Below are positions 25,075-33,182 of a stretch of DNA of 64,000 nucleotides, piece by piece. The notes below the pieces were generated by a model. That model made no database searches, was not told the DNA's origin, and saw nothing but the letters and a program-made list of their open reading frames with translations. The DNA comes from Geminicoccaceae bacterium. Lineage in GTDB: Bacteria > Pseudomonadota > Alphaproteobacteria > Geminicoccales > Geminicoccaceae. Within the stretch, counting starts at the first letter, position 1. Each line of letters starts with the position of its first letter. A program made the translations under genes and the position numbers. Location: positions 124,001-188,000 of the forward strand of contig JACKIN010000007.1 of assembly GCA_020638495.1 (NCBI GenBank), written 5' to 3'.

Positions 25075-27539
25075 CGACTGGCCAGCACGACGACCGGCCA
25101 GTCGACCAGAAGCTCGCCCAGATCGAGCGGCCCGTCCGTTTCCCTGCCGGTGAGCAGGCAACGCCATTTCCTGTCCGCCAAAGCCGACGGCAGGGCGACG
25201 CGGGTGCCGGCGAACTGCGGGCCAAAACGCGGTGCCTCGCCGGGCGGCAGGGCCGGGTCGGCGCGGATCGGCACGGCGACGAGCAGGGCGTCATCGGCGG
25301 CCAGGCGGGCGAAGGCCACGGCGGAACCACCGACTTCGAGCGGCACATAGGCGCCCTCCGCATAGAGCGCCGGCCGGGCGGCGCGATCGGCGAGCAGGCG
25401 CTGGATCAGGAACTGCTTCACGCGGCCGCGGCGCCAGTCGTGACCGAAGTCGGGGGATGGCTCGGCTAGCTGCGCTGCAAGGTGCGTGAAATCGGCCGGG
25501 TGGCGGTTGTCCGGATCGACCAGCCCGAGGTTCCAGAGCTCCGCCCCCTGGTAGATATCCGGAATGCCCGGCATGGCGAGGCGAAGCGCCGTCTGGGCGA
25601 GGCTGCGGGCGATGCCCTCGGGCAGGAGGCGGCCGCGGAAATCGTGGAGTGCCCGGCCGGTCGCGCCTTCGAGGCAGGAAGCAGCGAAAGCCTGGACGGC
25701 GCTCTCGTAGGCCTCGTCGGGCGTGGTCCAGCTCGAGCGGGCCTTGGCCTCGCGCAGCGCCTTGACCAGGTAGGCGTCGAGCCGGTCGGCGAAGGCCTTG
25801 CGGCCGGGCGCGTCGCCGGGCTCGAGGTCGTCCGGCCAGGCGCCGGCGATGGTCTGCCAGACGAGGCAGGCATCGCTCGCGGCGATGGAATCGGGCTTCG
25901 TGTCGAGCCAGCCGGCGACGGCTTCCTGCCATGCCTCGGCATGGTGGCTGAGGCCGATCAGGCGGGCGCGCAGGTCCTCGCCGCGCTTGCTGTCATGGGT
26001 GCTGCCGGCGAGCTGACAGAGCGGCGGCATGGCTGCGGCAAATGCGTGGAAGTCGTCGGCAGCGAGCACCGGGTGGTCCGGCTCGCCACCGACCTCGTTG
26101 AGCGCCACGAGGCGGATATGGCGGTAGAAGGCCGTGTCCTCCTTGGCCTTGGCCATGATCGGCCCGGTGAGCTGCTGCAGCCGTGCGGCCCAGTCGAGGG
26201 CGGCGGCCTTCGCGGTCGTCTCATCCAGGATGTGCTCGACGAGGGCGAAGGGCAGGTCGTCGGCGAGGCCGGCGCGCTGGCGTGCCTCGGAGAGCACCGC
26301 CGCCAGCCGCTGTTGGTCGGCGGCATCCGGCGATGCGCCGTCGAGATATGTCCTGTAGACGGGGAAGGCCAGGATTAGAGCGGTCAGGGCGCGCGTCAGG
26401 CTGGCCCGGCCGGTATCGCGAAAACGGGCATCGCCTGCCGCGAGGTGGAGGGCCGAGGCGACCAGCCATTCGAGCTCGCCGGCGAAGCTGGCACCGAGGA
26501 CCAGCGCCTTGCAGTCCCGGAGCATGGCGGCGAAGTCGGCCTCGCCCTCGGCGACCTGGCGCCAGAGCGCATCGAGCGTGCCCATGCCGTCGCCGGCCAC
26601 GAAGAGCCGGGCGAGGCGATCGGCCGCCTCGTAGCCGGTGGTGCCGGCGACCGGCCAGTCGGGGCGAAGCGTCTCGCCGCCTTCGAGGATCTTCTCGATC
26701 CAGACGGGCGGCGGCGCGCCGCCGGTCGCCTCGCGCAGCGCCGTGTCGAGCCGATGGAGGTAGCCCGTGGGGTCGCGCAGGCCGTCGATATGGTCGAGCC
26801 GCACACCCTGCACGGCACCCTCGGCGACCAGCTCAAGGAGCAGGCGATGGGCGTCGGCGAAGACGGTCTCGTCCTCGACCCGCACGCCCACCAGCCCGTC
26901 GATATCGAAGAAGCGCCGGTAGTTGAGCGCCTCGCCGCCGAGCCGCCAGTAGGCGAGCCGGTAGGCCTGGCGCTCGAGCAGCGCGTGCAGCTCTGCCTGC
27001 CCGTTAGGGACCGAGTCGGCCCGGAGCGGGAAGCGCTGGTCGTGGTAGCGCAGCTCGAAGCCGCCGGCGGCCGCCTCGACCCGAAGGTCGCCCGAGGCCA
27101 GCACCTCGCCATAGGAAGCACCCAGCACCGGCAGGAGCAGCCGGCCCGGGGTGGCGCCGGCCGTGGCCGCCCAGTCGATGTCGAAATGCCCGGCAAAGCG
27201 GCTGGCGCGGCCGTTCAGCAGCACGTCCCACCACCAGGCATTGTCGGACCCGACGCCCATGTGGTTCGGCACGTGGTCGAGAATGATGCCGAGCCCGGCC
27301 GACTTCGCTTCGGCGACGAGGTCGCGAAAGCCGGCTTCGCCGCCGAGGGCTGGCTCGATGACGTTCGGGTCGACCACGTCGTAGCCGTGGGTCGAGCCGG
27401 CGCGCGCCTGCCAGATGGGCGAGAGATAGAGGTGGCTGATGCCGAGGCGGGCGATGTAGGGGACGGCGCTGGCGATGGTGGCGAAATCGACGCCGCCGCG
27501 GAGCTGGATGCGGTAGGTGGCGCGGACAGTCTCAATCAC
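25071..27539 (-). CDS. treY: Malto-oligosyltrehalose synthase
   Basis: An 822-residue GH13 enzyme that isomerises the reducing-end alpha-1,4 bond of maltodextrins to alpha-1,1, forming maltooligosyl-trehalose. The N-terminus TYRIQLRGGVDFATIASAVP is diagnostic for TreY; GIILDHVPNHMG and the nucleophile region GVRLDHIDGLRDP follow in order. The GTG at 27539 overlaps the malQ stop by 8 bases, with AGGAG eight bases before it; an alternative TTG lies 18 bases upstream. It is the last gene of treZ-malQ-treY. Together with TreZ it makes trehalose from glycogen or maltodextrin for osmotic and desiccation tolerance. Confidence 0.93.
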   Translation of the reverse strand: MIETVRATYRIQLRGGVDFATIASAVPYIARLGISHLYLSPIWQARAGSTHGYDVVDPNVIEPALGGEAGFRDLVAEAKSAGLGIILDHVPNHMGVGSDNAWWWDVLLNGRASRFAGHFDIDWAATAGATPGRLLLPVLGASYGEVLASGDLRVEAAAGGFELRYHDQRFPLRADSVPNGQAELHALLERQAYRLAYWRLGGEALNYRRFFDIDGLVGVRVEDETVFADAHRLLLELVAEGAVQGVRLDHIDGLRDPTGYLHRLDTALREATGGAPPPVWIEKILEGGETLRPDWPVAGTTGYEAADRLARLFVAGDGMGTLDALWRQVAEGEADFAAMLRDCKALVLGASFAGELEWLVASALHLAAGDARFRDTGRASLTRALTALILAFPVYRTYLDGASPDAADQQRLAAVLSEARQRAGLADDLPFALVEHILDETTAKAAALDWAARLQQLTGPIMAKAKEDTAFYRHIRLVALNEVGGEPDHPVLAADDFHAFAAAMPPLCQLAGSTHDSKRGEDLRARLIGLSHHAEAWQEAVAGWLDTKPDSIAASDACLVWQTIAGAWPDDLEPGDAPGRKAFADRLDAYLVKALREAKARSSWTTPDEAYESAVQAFAASCLEGATGRALHDFRGRLLPEGIARSLAQTALRLAMPGIPDIYQGAELWNLGLVDPDNRHPADFTHLAAQLAEPSPDFGHDWRRGRVKQFLIQRLLADRAARPALYAEGAYVPLEVGGSAVAFARLAADDALLVAVPIRADPALPPGEAPRFGPQFAGTRVALPSALADRKWRCLLTGRETDGPLDLGELLVDWPVVVLASR

Positions 27540-29328
27540 GCGGGCGCTCCTCGGCAAGGGCCTGGATCAGGCGCTGGGCCGGGGCGCTGCCGAGCAGGCC
27601 GGCAATGTCGTGAATGGTGCGGCGACGCCAGTTGGGGTGCTCGTCGATCGTGGCCGGCAGGTTCGGCTGCTCGATGGCGCCGTCGAGATCCTCGAGGCAG
27701 GCCATGGCGATGGCCGACGGTGTCCGGGCAAGGAAGCGGTGCAGCGCCAGGACGATCGCCTCGGGCTCGTCGGCCGCCGGCTGGTCCTCATCGAGCAGGC
27801 CCTCGACGCGCAGCGCATCGCGCAGTTTCTGGCAGTCGGCGCGGCGCTCGTCCCGGGCGGCAGCGGCCGCCGCCGCGTCGAGCTGACGGGTCGTTTCGCG
27901 CCAGTCGATGTCGCGACCCTGCAGATAACCCCGGACAGTGGCGAGGTCGTGGGTCGAGACGGTGGCGAGCGATGCTACCGGATAGAGGTTCGAGGAGCGG
28001 AAGAGACCGCTCTCCCAGCGCTCGAACCAGACGACCTTGTAGGAGAGGAGCCCCGCCTCCAGCATCGCCTCGCGAAAGCCAGGGGCGACGGTGCCCAGAT
28101 CCTCGCCGATGACGATGCAGGCGTGGGCGCGCGACACCTCGGCCACCGTCGCCAGCATGTGCTGGAGCGGGTAGCGCACATAGGCGCCGTCGGCAGGCGT
28201 GCCGCCGGCCGGGATCCAGAAGAGCCGCATCAGCCCCATGGCGTGGTCGATGCGCACCGCACCGGCATGCTGCATGGCGGCTGTCAGAATGGCGCGCAAG
28301 GGCGCCATGTCGCGATGCCGCAGCGCCACGGGTGAGAGCGGCGCGACGTTCCAGTTCTGGCCCTTCGGGCTGAACGCATCCGGCGGGGCGCCGATCGTCG
28401 CCCCGGCCACGACCGCCTCGGGGTCGGCCCAGACATCGGCGCCATCCGGCACCACGCCGACCGCGATGTCGGCATAGAGGCCGATGCGCATGCCGGCATC
28501 CATGAGCGCCTGCTGCGTCCTCGTGAGCTGGCGCTCGGCCAGCCATTGCAGGAAGGCGGAGCGCTCTACCTCGTTCGCATGCTCGATGGCAAAGGCAGCG
28601 ACACCGGGAGCATCGACCCGGCGAAGCTCGACCGGCCAGTCGGGCCAGGCGACCGGGCGGCCGGTCCGGGCGCGGAGCGCCAGGGCAATGGCCTCGAAGC
28701 GGGCGAAACTCTCCAAGGGCGCACCTTTGGCGATCCGCCACTCGCGGAAATCGGCGAGGGCGGGATGGCCCTTGGCGAATCGCTCGTGCAGCGCGGCGAA
28801 GGCCTGCTCCTTGAGCGCTGCCACCGCCGGGTAGTCGACGAGCTCGCCCCTTGGCGGGGCGGGCAAGGCCGGCAGCTCCAGGCCGAGATCGGCGGCAGCG
28901 GCGTCGAGGGCGATGGCCAGGGGGTCGAGCCAGAGCCGGCTCGACGGCGCGTAGGGGCAGGCTCGCGCCGGCTGGTCGCGAAAGCGCGCATGGAGCGGGC
29001 TGAGGCCCAGGAGATCGGCGCCGCGCGTGGCGAGACCTGTGCCGAGCCGCTCCAGATCGGCGAAGTCGCCGATCCCGGCATTGCGCGGGGAGCGCAGGCC
29101 GTAGGACTGGCAGGCGACGCCCCAGATTCGGCCGAGCCCGCACGCCGCCGGGGTCACCGCGGGCGTGAAGGCGCCTTGCGGAGGCTCGGCGGCGCCGTCG
29201 AGCGGGCCCATGGCCTCGAGCAAGGCCGCCTTGGTCGCCGGCGAGGCGACATGCCAGTTGCCTTCGAGGTCATAGTAGCCGGGCTCGATGCCGGCCGCCC
29301 GGGCACGGACGTCGAGATCGCCACTCAC
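27532..29328 (-). CDS. malQ: 4-alpha-glucanotransferase
   Basis: A 598-residue GH77 amylomaltase that moves alpha-1,4-glucan segments between maltodextrins. Family blocks are GIGDFADLERLGT, SPLHARFRDQPARACPY, the nucleophile region AVRIDHAMGLMRLFWIP and the acid/base region IVIGEDLGTV. The GTG start overlaps the treZ stop by 4 bases (GTGA). Placed between treZ and treY, it probably lengthens short maltodextrins left by these enzymes so that they can re-enter the trehalose cycle. Confidence 0.92.
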   Translation of the reverse strand: MSGDLDVRARAAGIEPGYYDLEGNWHVASPATKAALLEAMGPLDGAAEPPQGAFTPAVTPAACGLGRIWGVACQSYGLRSPRNAGIGDFADLERLGTGLATRGADLLGLSPLHARFRDQPARACPYAPSSRLWLDPLAIALDAAAADLGLELPALPAPPRGELVDYPAVAALKEQAFAALHERFAKGHPALADFREWRIAKGAPLESFARFEAIALALRARTGRPVAWPDWPVELRRVDAPGVAAFAIEHANEVERSAFLQWLAERQLTRTQQALMDAGMRIGLYADIAVGVVPDGADVWADPEAVVAGATIGAPPDAFSPKGQNWNVAPLSPVALRHRDMAPLRAILTAAMQHAGAVRIDHAMGLMRLFWIPAGGTPADGAYVRYPLQHMLATVAEVSRAHACIVIGEDLGTVAPGFREAMLEAGLLSYKVVWFERWESGLFRSSNLYPVASLATVSTHDLATVRGYLQGRDIDWRETTRQLDAAAAAAARDERRADCQKLRDALRVEGLLDEDQPAADEPEAIVLALHRFLARTPSAIAMACLEDLDGAIEQPNLPATIDEHPNWRRRTIHDIAGLLGSAPAQRLIQALAEERPRD

Positions 29329-31082
29329 GGGCGTTGGTCGATGCTGGCGGCGACCGACCAGGCCGGCCGACGATCGGCCGATGGGTCGGTGCCCGGGGTG
29401 GCATGGAGGCAGCGGCCGGGAAGTCCCGGGAAACCGGACAAGGGCTCGCCCCCCAGATTGGCCTGCAGGCTCAGGACACTGCCGTTGGTAAGCTGCCAGG
29501 CGAGCGTGAAGCCGCGAGTGCCGTGCCGGACGATGGTGGCGCCGGGCGCCATGCCGGCAAGGCCCGGCACGATATGCTCGCGGCGGATGGCCAGCAGGTC
29601 GCGGACGAGGCGGCGCCGCTCGGCATGATCGGCCTGCTCCCCCTCGGACCAGTCGAGGCGGCTCGACTCGAAGGTGGCGAGGTCGAGCGGGTCAGGGATG
29701 GTCGCCCGCACGGCCGGATCGGCGAACGCCGCGAACTTGCCGAACTCGCTCCGCCGGCCCTCGCGCACGGCATCGGCGAGCGGGCCCTCGAAGTCGCAGA
29801 AGAAGAGGAAAGGGGTCGTGGCGCCCCACTCCTCGCCCATGAAGAGCAACGGCACATGCGGGCTGAGCAGCAGGGCCGCCTGGAGCGCCGCCACGGCCTC
29901 GACCGGGGCCAGCCGGGTCAGCCGCTCGCCGAAGGCGCGGTTGCCGATCTGGTCGTGGTTCTGGAGGAAGTCGACGAAGGCGGTGGGCTGGAGATGGGCG
30001 CTCGGCTCGCCGCGCGGGGCGCCGTCGCGATGCGGCGAGGGCTCGCCCTGGTAGACGAAGCCGCCGGCGAGGCTGCGCAAGAGCAGGCCGACCGGGTCTT
30101 CGGCATAGTCACGGTAATAGCCATCCGTCTCGCCCGTGGCGATGACGTGGGCGACGTGGTGCCAGTCGTCGTTCCACTGGGCATCATACCGGCCGTCGAA
30201 CCAGCCGGCGATGTTGTCCTCGTTCTCGAGCACCAGGTGCACCTGCCGCTCGCCGCCGAAGCGCTGGCGCACGGCCCGGGCGAGCTCGGCCAGGAGATGC
30301 GCCTCGCCCTCGTCGACGATGGCATGCACGGCATCGAGCCTGAGGCCGTCGATGCCGTAGGTCTCGAGCCAGAAGAGCGCGTTCTCGATGAAGAACGCGC
30401 GGACCGCCGGCTCGCGGAAGTCGATCGCCGCCCCCCAGGGGGTGCTCACGTCGTCGCGGAAGAAGCGGCTGGCATAGGCGCCGAGATAGTTCCCGTCCGG
30501 GCCGAAGTGGTTGTAGACGACGTCGAGAAAGACCATGAGGCCATGCGCGTGAGCCCGGGCGACGAAGGCGGCCAGATCCTCGGGCGTGCCGTAGCTCTCG
30601 TGCACGGCATAGGGCAGGACACCGTCATAGCCCCAGCCGCGGCTGCCGGCGAAGGCGGCAAGCGGCATCAGCTCGACCGCGGTGATGCCGAGGTCGGCCA
30701 GGTACGGCAGCTTCGCCGCCGCCGCCGCCAGCGTGCCCTCGGGCGTGAATGTGCCCAGATGCAGCTCGTAGAGCACGGCCTCGTGCCAGGGCCGGCCACG
30801 CCACGCCGGGTCGGTCGCGATCGGCCCCGGCACGAGGGACGGGCCGTGCACGCCGCCCTGCTGGGCGCGGGAGGCCGGGTCGGGCACGACACTCCCTTCG
30901 GACAGCCGGAAGGCATAGGCATCGCCGGGCTGAAGCGGTGTCTCGGCGGTGAACCAGCCGTCGCCCACGAGGCGCATCGGCAGGGCCTCGCCCCGGGCCA
31001 AAAGCTCGACATCGGTGATGTCGGGCGCCCAGAAGTCGAAACGGGTGCCGCCCGGGATCGGTTTTGGTCCGAAACGCATCAT
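29325..31082 (-). CDS. treZ: Malto-oligosyltrehalose trehalohydrolase
   Basis: A 585-residue GH13 enzyme that releases free trehalose from maltooligosyl-trehalose. An N-terminal beta domain (RFDFWAPDITDVELL) is followed by the catalytic barrel with GYDGVLPYAVHESYGTPEDL, DVVYNHFGPDGNYL, the nucleophile in DGLRLDAVHAI and the acid in LVLENEDN. Two tandem ATGs begin the gene; the first (31082) is used here. It is the first recognisable gene of treZ-malQ-treY. No debranching enzyme (TreX/GlgX) is in the window. Confidence 0.94.
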   Translation of the reverse strand: MMRFGPKPIPGGTRFDFWAPDITDVELLARGEALPMRLVGDGWFTAETPLQPGDAYAFRLSEGSVVPDPASRAQQGGVHGPSLVPGPIATDPAWRGRPWHEAVLYELHLGTFTPEGTLAAAAAKLPYLADLGITAVELMPLAAFAGSRGWGYDGVLPYAVHESYGTPEDLAAFVARAHAHGLMVFLDVVYNHFGPDGNYLGAYASRFFRDDVSTPWGAAIDFREPAVRAFFIENALFWLETYGIDGLRLDAVHAIVDEGEAHLLAELARAVRQRFGGERQVHLVLENEDNIAGWFDGRYDAQWNDDWHHVAHVIATGETDGYYRDYAEDPVGLLLRSLAGGFVYQGEPSPHRDGAPRGEPSAHLQPTAFVDFLQNHDQIGNRAFGERLTRLAPVEAVAALQAALLLSPHVPLLFMGEEWGATTPFLFFCDFEGPLADAVREGRRSEFGKFAAFADPAVRATIPDPLDLATFESSRLDWSEGEQADHAERRRLVRDLLAIRREHIVPGLAGMAPGATIVRHGTRGFTLAWQLTNGSVLSLQANLGGEPLSGFPGLPGRCLHATPGTDPSADRRPAWSVAASIDQRP

Positions 31083-31414
31083 GCGGGATTCCCTTCGGGC
31101 GCGGGCAGGTGACGGCCGCGGGGTCGATCGCCGCGCGTACGGCCCGCCGCGACGAACGGCTCTTCGGCACTGCCGTTCCCATGGATGTCGTGATCGTGCC
31201 CGGTCTCGCCATTCGCGGCACTGCGGCTGTCCTTGTAGCCGATGGTGTCGGGCAGCGTGAAGCCGCCATGCGTGCGCCTGCACGAACCCGGCGCACCGAA
31301 GCGGCAGCACCTCGGGCGGAACCTCGGGCGGCCCCGGCCATTGGCTTGGCACCGGCACGGGCGATCGATGCTCCGAGCCGAGCGCCCCATTTCAGCCGCC
31401 CATTGAGGAAACAG
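31083..31414. other. Intergenic region between divergent treZ and the PMP3-like gene
   Basis: A 332-bp gap that must hold the promoters of both directions. On the minus strand a frame reads into treZ and ends with TGA inside its ATGATG start, leaving a possible coupled small ORF with good third-position G/C use for about 60 codons (THGGFTLPDTIGYKD...). I do not recognise the product and cannot fix its start. I see no clear -35/-10 pair or terminator. Confidence 0.4.
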
Positions 31415-31573
31415 ATGGACCTCCTGCGAATCCTGCTCGCGATCCTGCTGCCGCCGCTCGGCGTCTTCCTGCAAGTCGGCATTGGCGCACAGTTCTGGAT
31501 CAACATCCTGCTGACGCTGCTCGGCTACATTCCTGGAATCGTGCACGCCGTCTGGATCATCGCGCGCCGATGA
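31415..31573 (+). CDS. YqaE/Pmp3 family small membrane protein
   Basis: A 52-residue proteolipid of the Pmp3/YqaE family: two hydrophobic segments with the conserved LLAILLPPLGVFLQ and FWINILLTLLGYIPGIVHA stretches. Members are stress- or salt-induced membrane proteins of unknown mechanism; in yeast, loss of Pmp3 changes membrane potential. GAGGAA lies 5-10 bases before the ATG. Its stop overlaps the next start by 4 bases (ATGA), pairing it with a DUF4112 protein. Confidence 0.88.
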   Translation: MDLLRILLAILLPPLGVFLQVGIGAQFWINILLTLLGYIPGIVHAVWIIARR

Positions 31574-31965
31574 GCACTCGGGCACTGGGCGAAGCGACCA
31601 AGGTCGTGGATCGGTCGGCCGATCTGCGCCGGCTGAAGACCGTCGCCTACTGGCTGGACGACCGGTTCCGCATTCCCGTCCTCGGCTGGCGGGTCGGGCT
31701 CGACGGCCTGGTCGGGCTCGTGCCGGGCATCGGCGACGCCGCGACCACCGTGGCGGCGCTCTGGATCCTCAGGGAGGCGCATCGCCTGGGGGTGCCACGC
31801 CACAAGCTCGGCCGGATGGCGATCAATATCGGCGTCGACACCGTGCTGGGCGCCGTGCCGCTGATCGGCGACGCCTTCGATCTGGCGAACAAGGCCAACC
31901 GGCGCAATCTGCGCCTCGTGCTCGACCATCTGGAGCCCGAGCGGCACACCGGCACGCGCCGCTGA
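31570..31965 (+). CDS. DUF4112 domain protein
   Basis: A 131-residue protein with the DUF4112 pattern: LDDRFRIPVLGWRVGLDGL, then the duplicated VPGIGDAATT and VPLIGDAFDLANKANRRN turns around hydrophobic helices (residues ~42-65 and ~90-110). It is probably a small membrane protein of unknown function. It is translationally coupled to the Pmp3-like gene, so both may answer the same membrane stress. Confidence 0.85.
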   Translation: MSTRALGEATKVVDRSADLRRLKTVAYWLDDRFRIPVLGWRVGLDGLVGLVPGIGDAATTVAALWILREAHRLGVPRHKLGRMAINIGVDTVLGAVPLIGDAFDLANKANRRNLRLVLDHLEPERHTGTRR

Positions 31966-32008
31966 GCGCCGGTCCGCCAACCCGATTCCCGGCCTGGAGG
32001 CTGCTCGC

Positions 32009-32305
32009 ATGCCACACTCGCCCACTTGCAGGGACGTCCTTGTCAGCCGCAAGCTCGCAGGCCGCGAGCCTGCCGGCCGGCTCGAGCTGCATTTTCGCCC
32101 GCACGAGTGCCTGGAGCATGTCACCGATCCCCTGCCCCGCAACGTTTCGGCCGTGGCGATCATGGGCCGGACGATGTTCGCCGCCGGCGACGAGACCGCC
32201 ACCATCGAGCGCCTGGCGCGGACCGGCGACGGCGATGGCAGGCGGGCAGCGCTGGCGGTCCTGGCTGATCTCGATCGAGACCCCAATCGCATGCCACCAA
32301 TCTGA
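32009..32305 (+). CDS. Hypothetical protein
   Basis: A possible 98-residue product following the DUF4112 gene by 43 bp, with GGAGG 7-8 bases before the ATG. It has mixed composition (CRDVLVSRKLAGREPAGRLE... VAIMGRTMFAAGDE) with no signal peptide, membrane segment or motif I recognise. Codon bias is acceptable but weaker than in neighbours. The ribosome site is the main support; it could be non-coding. Confidence 0.4.
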   Translation: MPHSPTCRDVLVSRKLAGREPAGRLELHFRPHECLEHVTDPLPRNVSAVAIMGRTMFAAGDETATIERLARTGDGDGRRAALAVLADLDRDPNRMPPI

Positions 32306-32313
32306 ACGCCGGC

Positions 32314-32646
32314 TCAGCGGCGATCGAGCAGGCGGCTCAGGATCAGGCCGATGCCGAAGGCGGCGAGCAGGCTGGTGACGGGGTGGTCGCGCACCCGCTG
32401 CTCGATGCCGAAGAGCGCGTCCTCGCCGCGCAGATGCAGATCGCCGGCCAGCCGCTCGAGCTCGTCGTGCAGCTCGTCGAGCTTGGCGTCGGCGGCGGCC
32501 CGTGCCTCGGTGGCACCGCGCTTGCCGAGACCGGCGAGCGTGCTCTTGAGGCCGGCGATGTCCTCGCGCAGGCGCTCGAGATCCTCCGCGAGGGTGCTCG
32601 ATCCCCGGTCGTCGTCCTTGGCGTCATCGGCGGCACGTGCGGGCAT
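32314..32646 (-). CDS. DUF883/YqjD-like membrane-anchored helical protein
   Basis: A 110-residue protein with a long charged amphipathic helix (LAEDLERLREDIAGLKSTLAGL, LDELHDELERL) and a C-terminal single membrane anchor after the family signature RDHPVTSLLAAFGIGLILS. This is the ElaB/YqjD/DUF883 plan; YqjD in E. coli ties ribosomes to the inner membrane in stationary phase. GAGGAG lies 8 bases before the ATG. It has no operon partner besides the following small gene on the same strand. Confidence 0.85.
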   Translation of the reverse strand: MPARAADDAKDDDRGSSTLAEDLERLREDIAGLKSTLAGLGKRGATEARAAADAKLDELHDELERLAGDLHLRGEDALFGIEQRVRDHPVTSLLAAFGIGLILSRLLDRR

Positions 32647-32715
32647 GGGCGATCTCCTCGGCTGTGAGGGTCCGATCTGACCACCGGCCAGCGGCAGGCG
32701 CAAAGGCTTTCTGGC

Positions 32716-33039
32716 TCAGGTCACACCGAGCTCGGCCATGATCTCCTGCTCTAGCTCGGCCACGAGGCGGCGGAACTCCTCGATGCGGCTGGTACGCTGC
32801 GGGTCGGTGGATGCCTCCCAGCGACCCAGCGCCTCCAACGCCTCGCCGTGATCCGCGCACAGGCAGCGAAACTCGGGATCGGCCGCCAGCCGGAGCTCGA
32901 GCACGGCCAGATGCATGGTCACCTGCTCCAGCAGATGCTGCGCCTTGTCGGGCACGGCCCGGTCCACCCCTCTCGAGCGCGATGGTGGCGGCGTCCGCCG
33001 AAAGCGGGACACCGTATTGCGATGCCGAGCCTCGGGCAC
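32716..33039 (-). CDS. Small conserved hypothetical protein
   Basis: A helical acidic protein of up to 107 residues. The convincing part is the last ~70: VTMHLAVLELRLAADPEFR, a CADHGEALEALGRW turn and EEFRRLVAELEQEIMAELG. This resembles small uncharacterised proteobacterial proteins with a DPEFR...Y/HGxA-x-AL-xW pattern. The start is uncertain; a GTG at 32967 would remove the low-complexity N-terminus. It lies upstream of the DUF883-like gene on the same strand and divergent from the TPR gene across 143 bp. Confidence 0.55.
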   Translation of the reverse strand: MPEARHRNTVSRFRRTPPPSRSRGVDRAVPDKAQHLLEQVTMHLAVLELRLAADPEFRCLCADHGEALEALGRWEASTDPQRTSRIEEFRRLVAELEQEIMAELGVT

Positions 33040-33182
33040 GCGGGCGGCTCCGGGCAGTACGTTGCTGTTGCCTACGTGCGCCGGGACAGTGTTCGCGGCG
33101 GTACCGGATCGGCTGTGGCGGGGCGACGATCGTGCTAGGCTGTCCGTGGCGGGTCAGAGTCGGGCGACGTGGCGGGAGCGAG

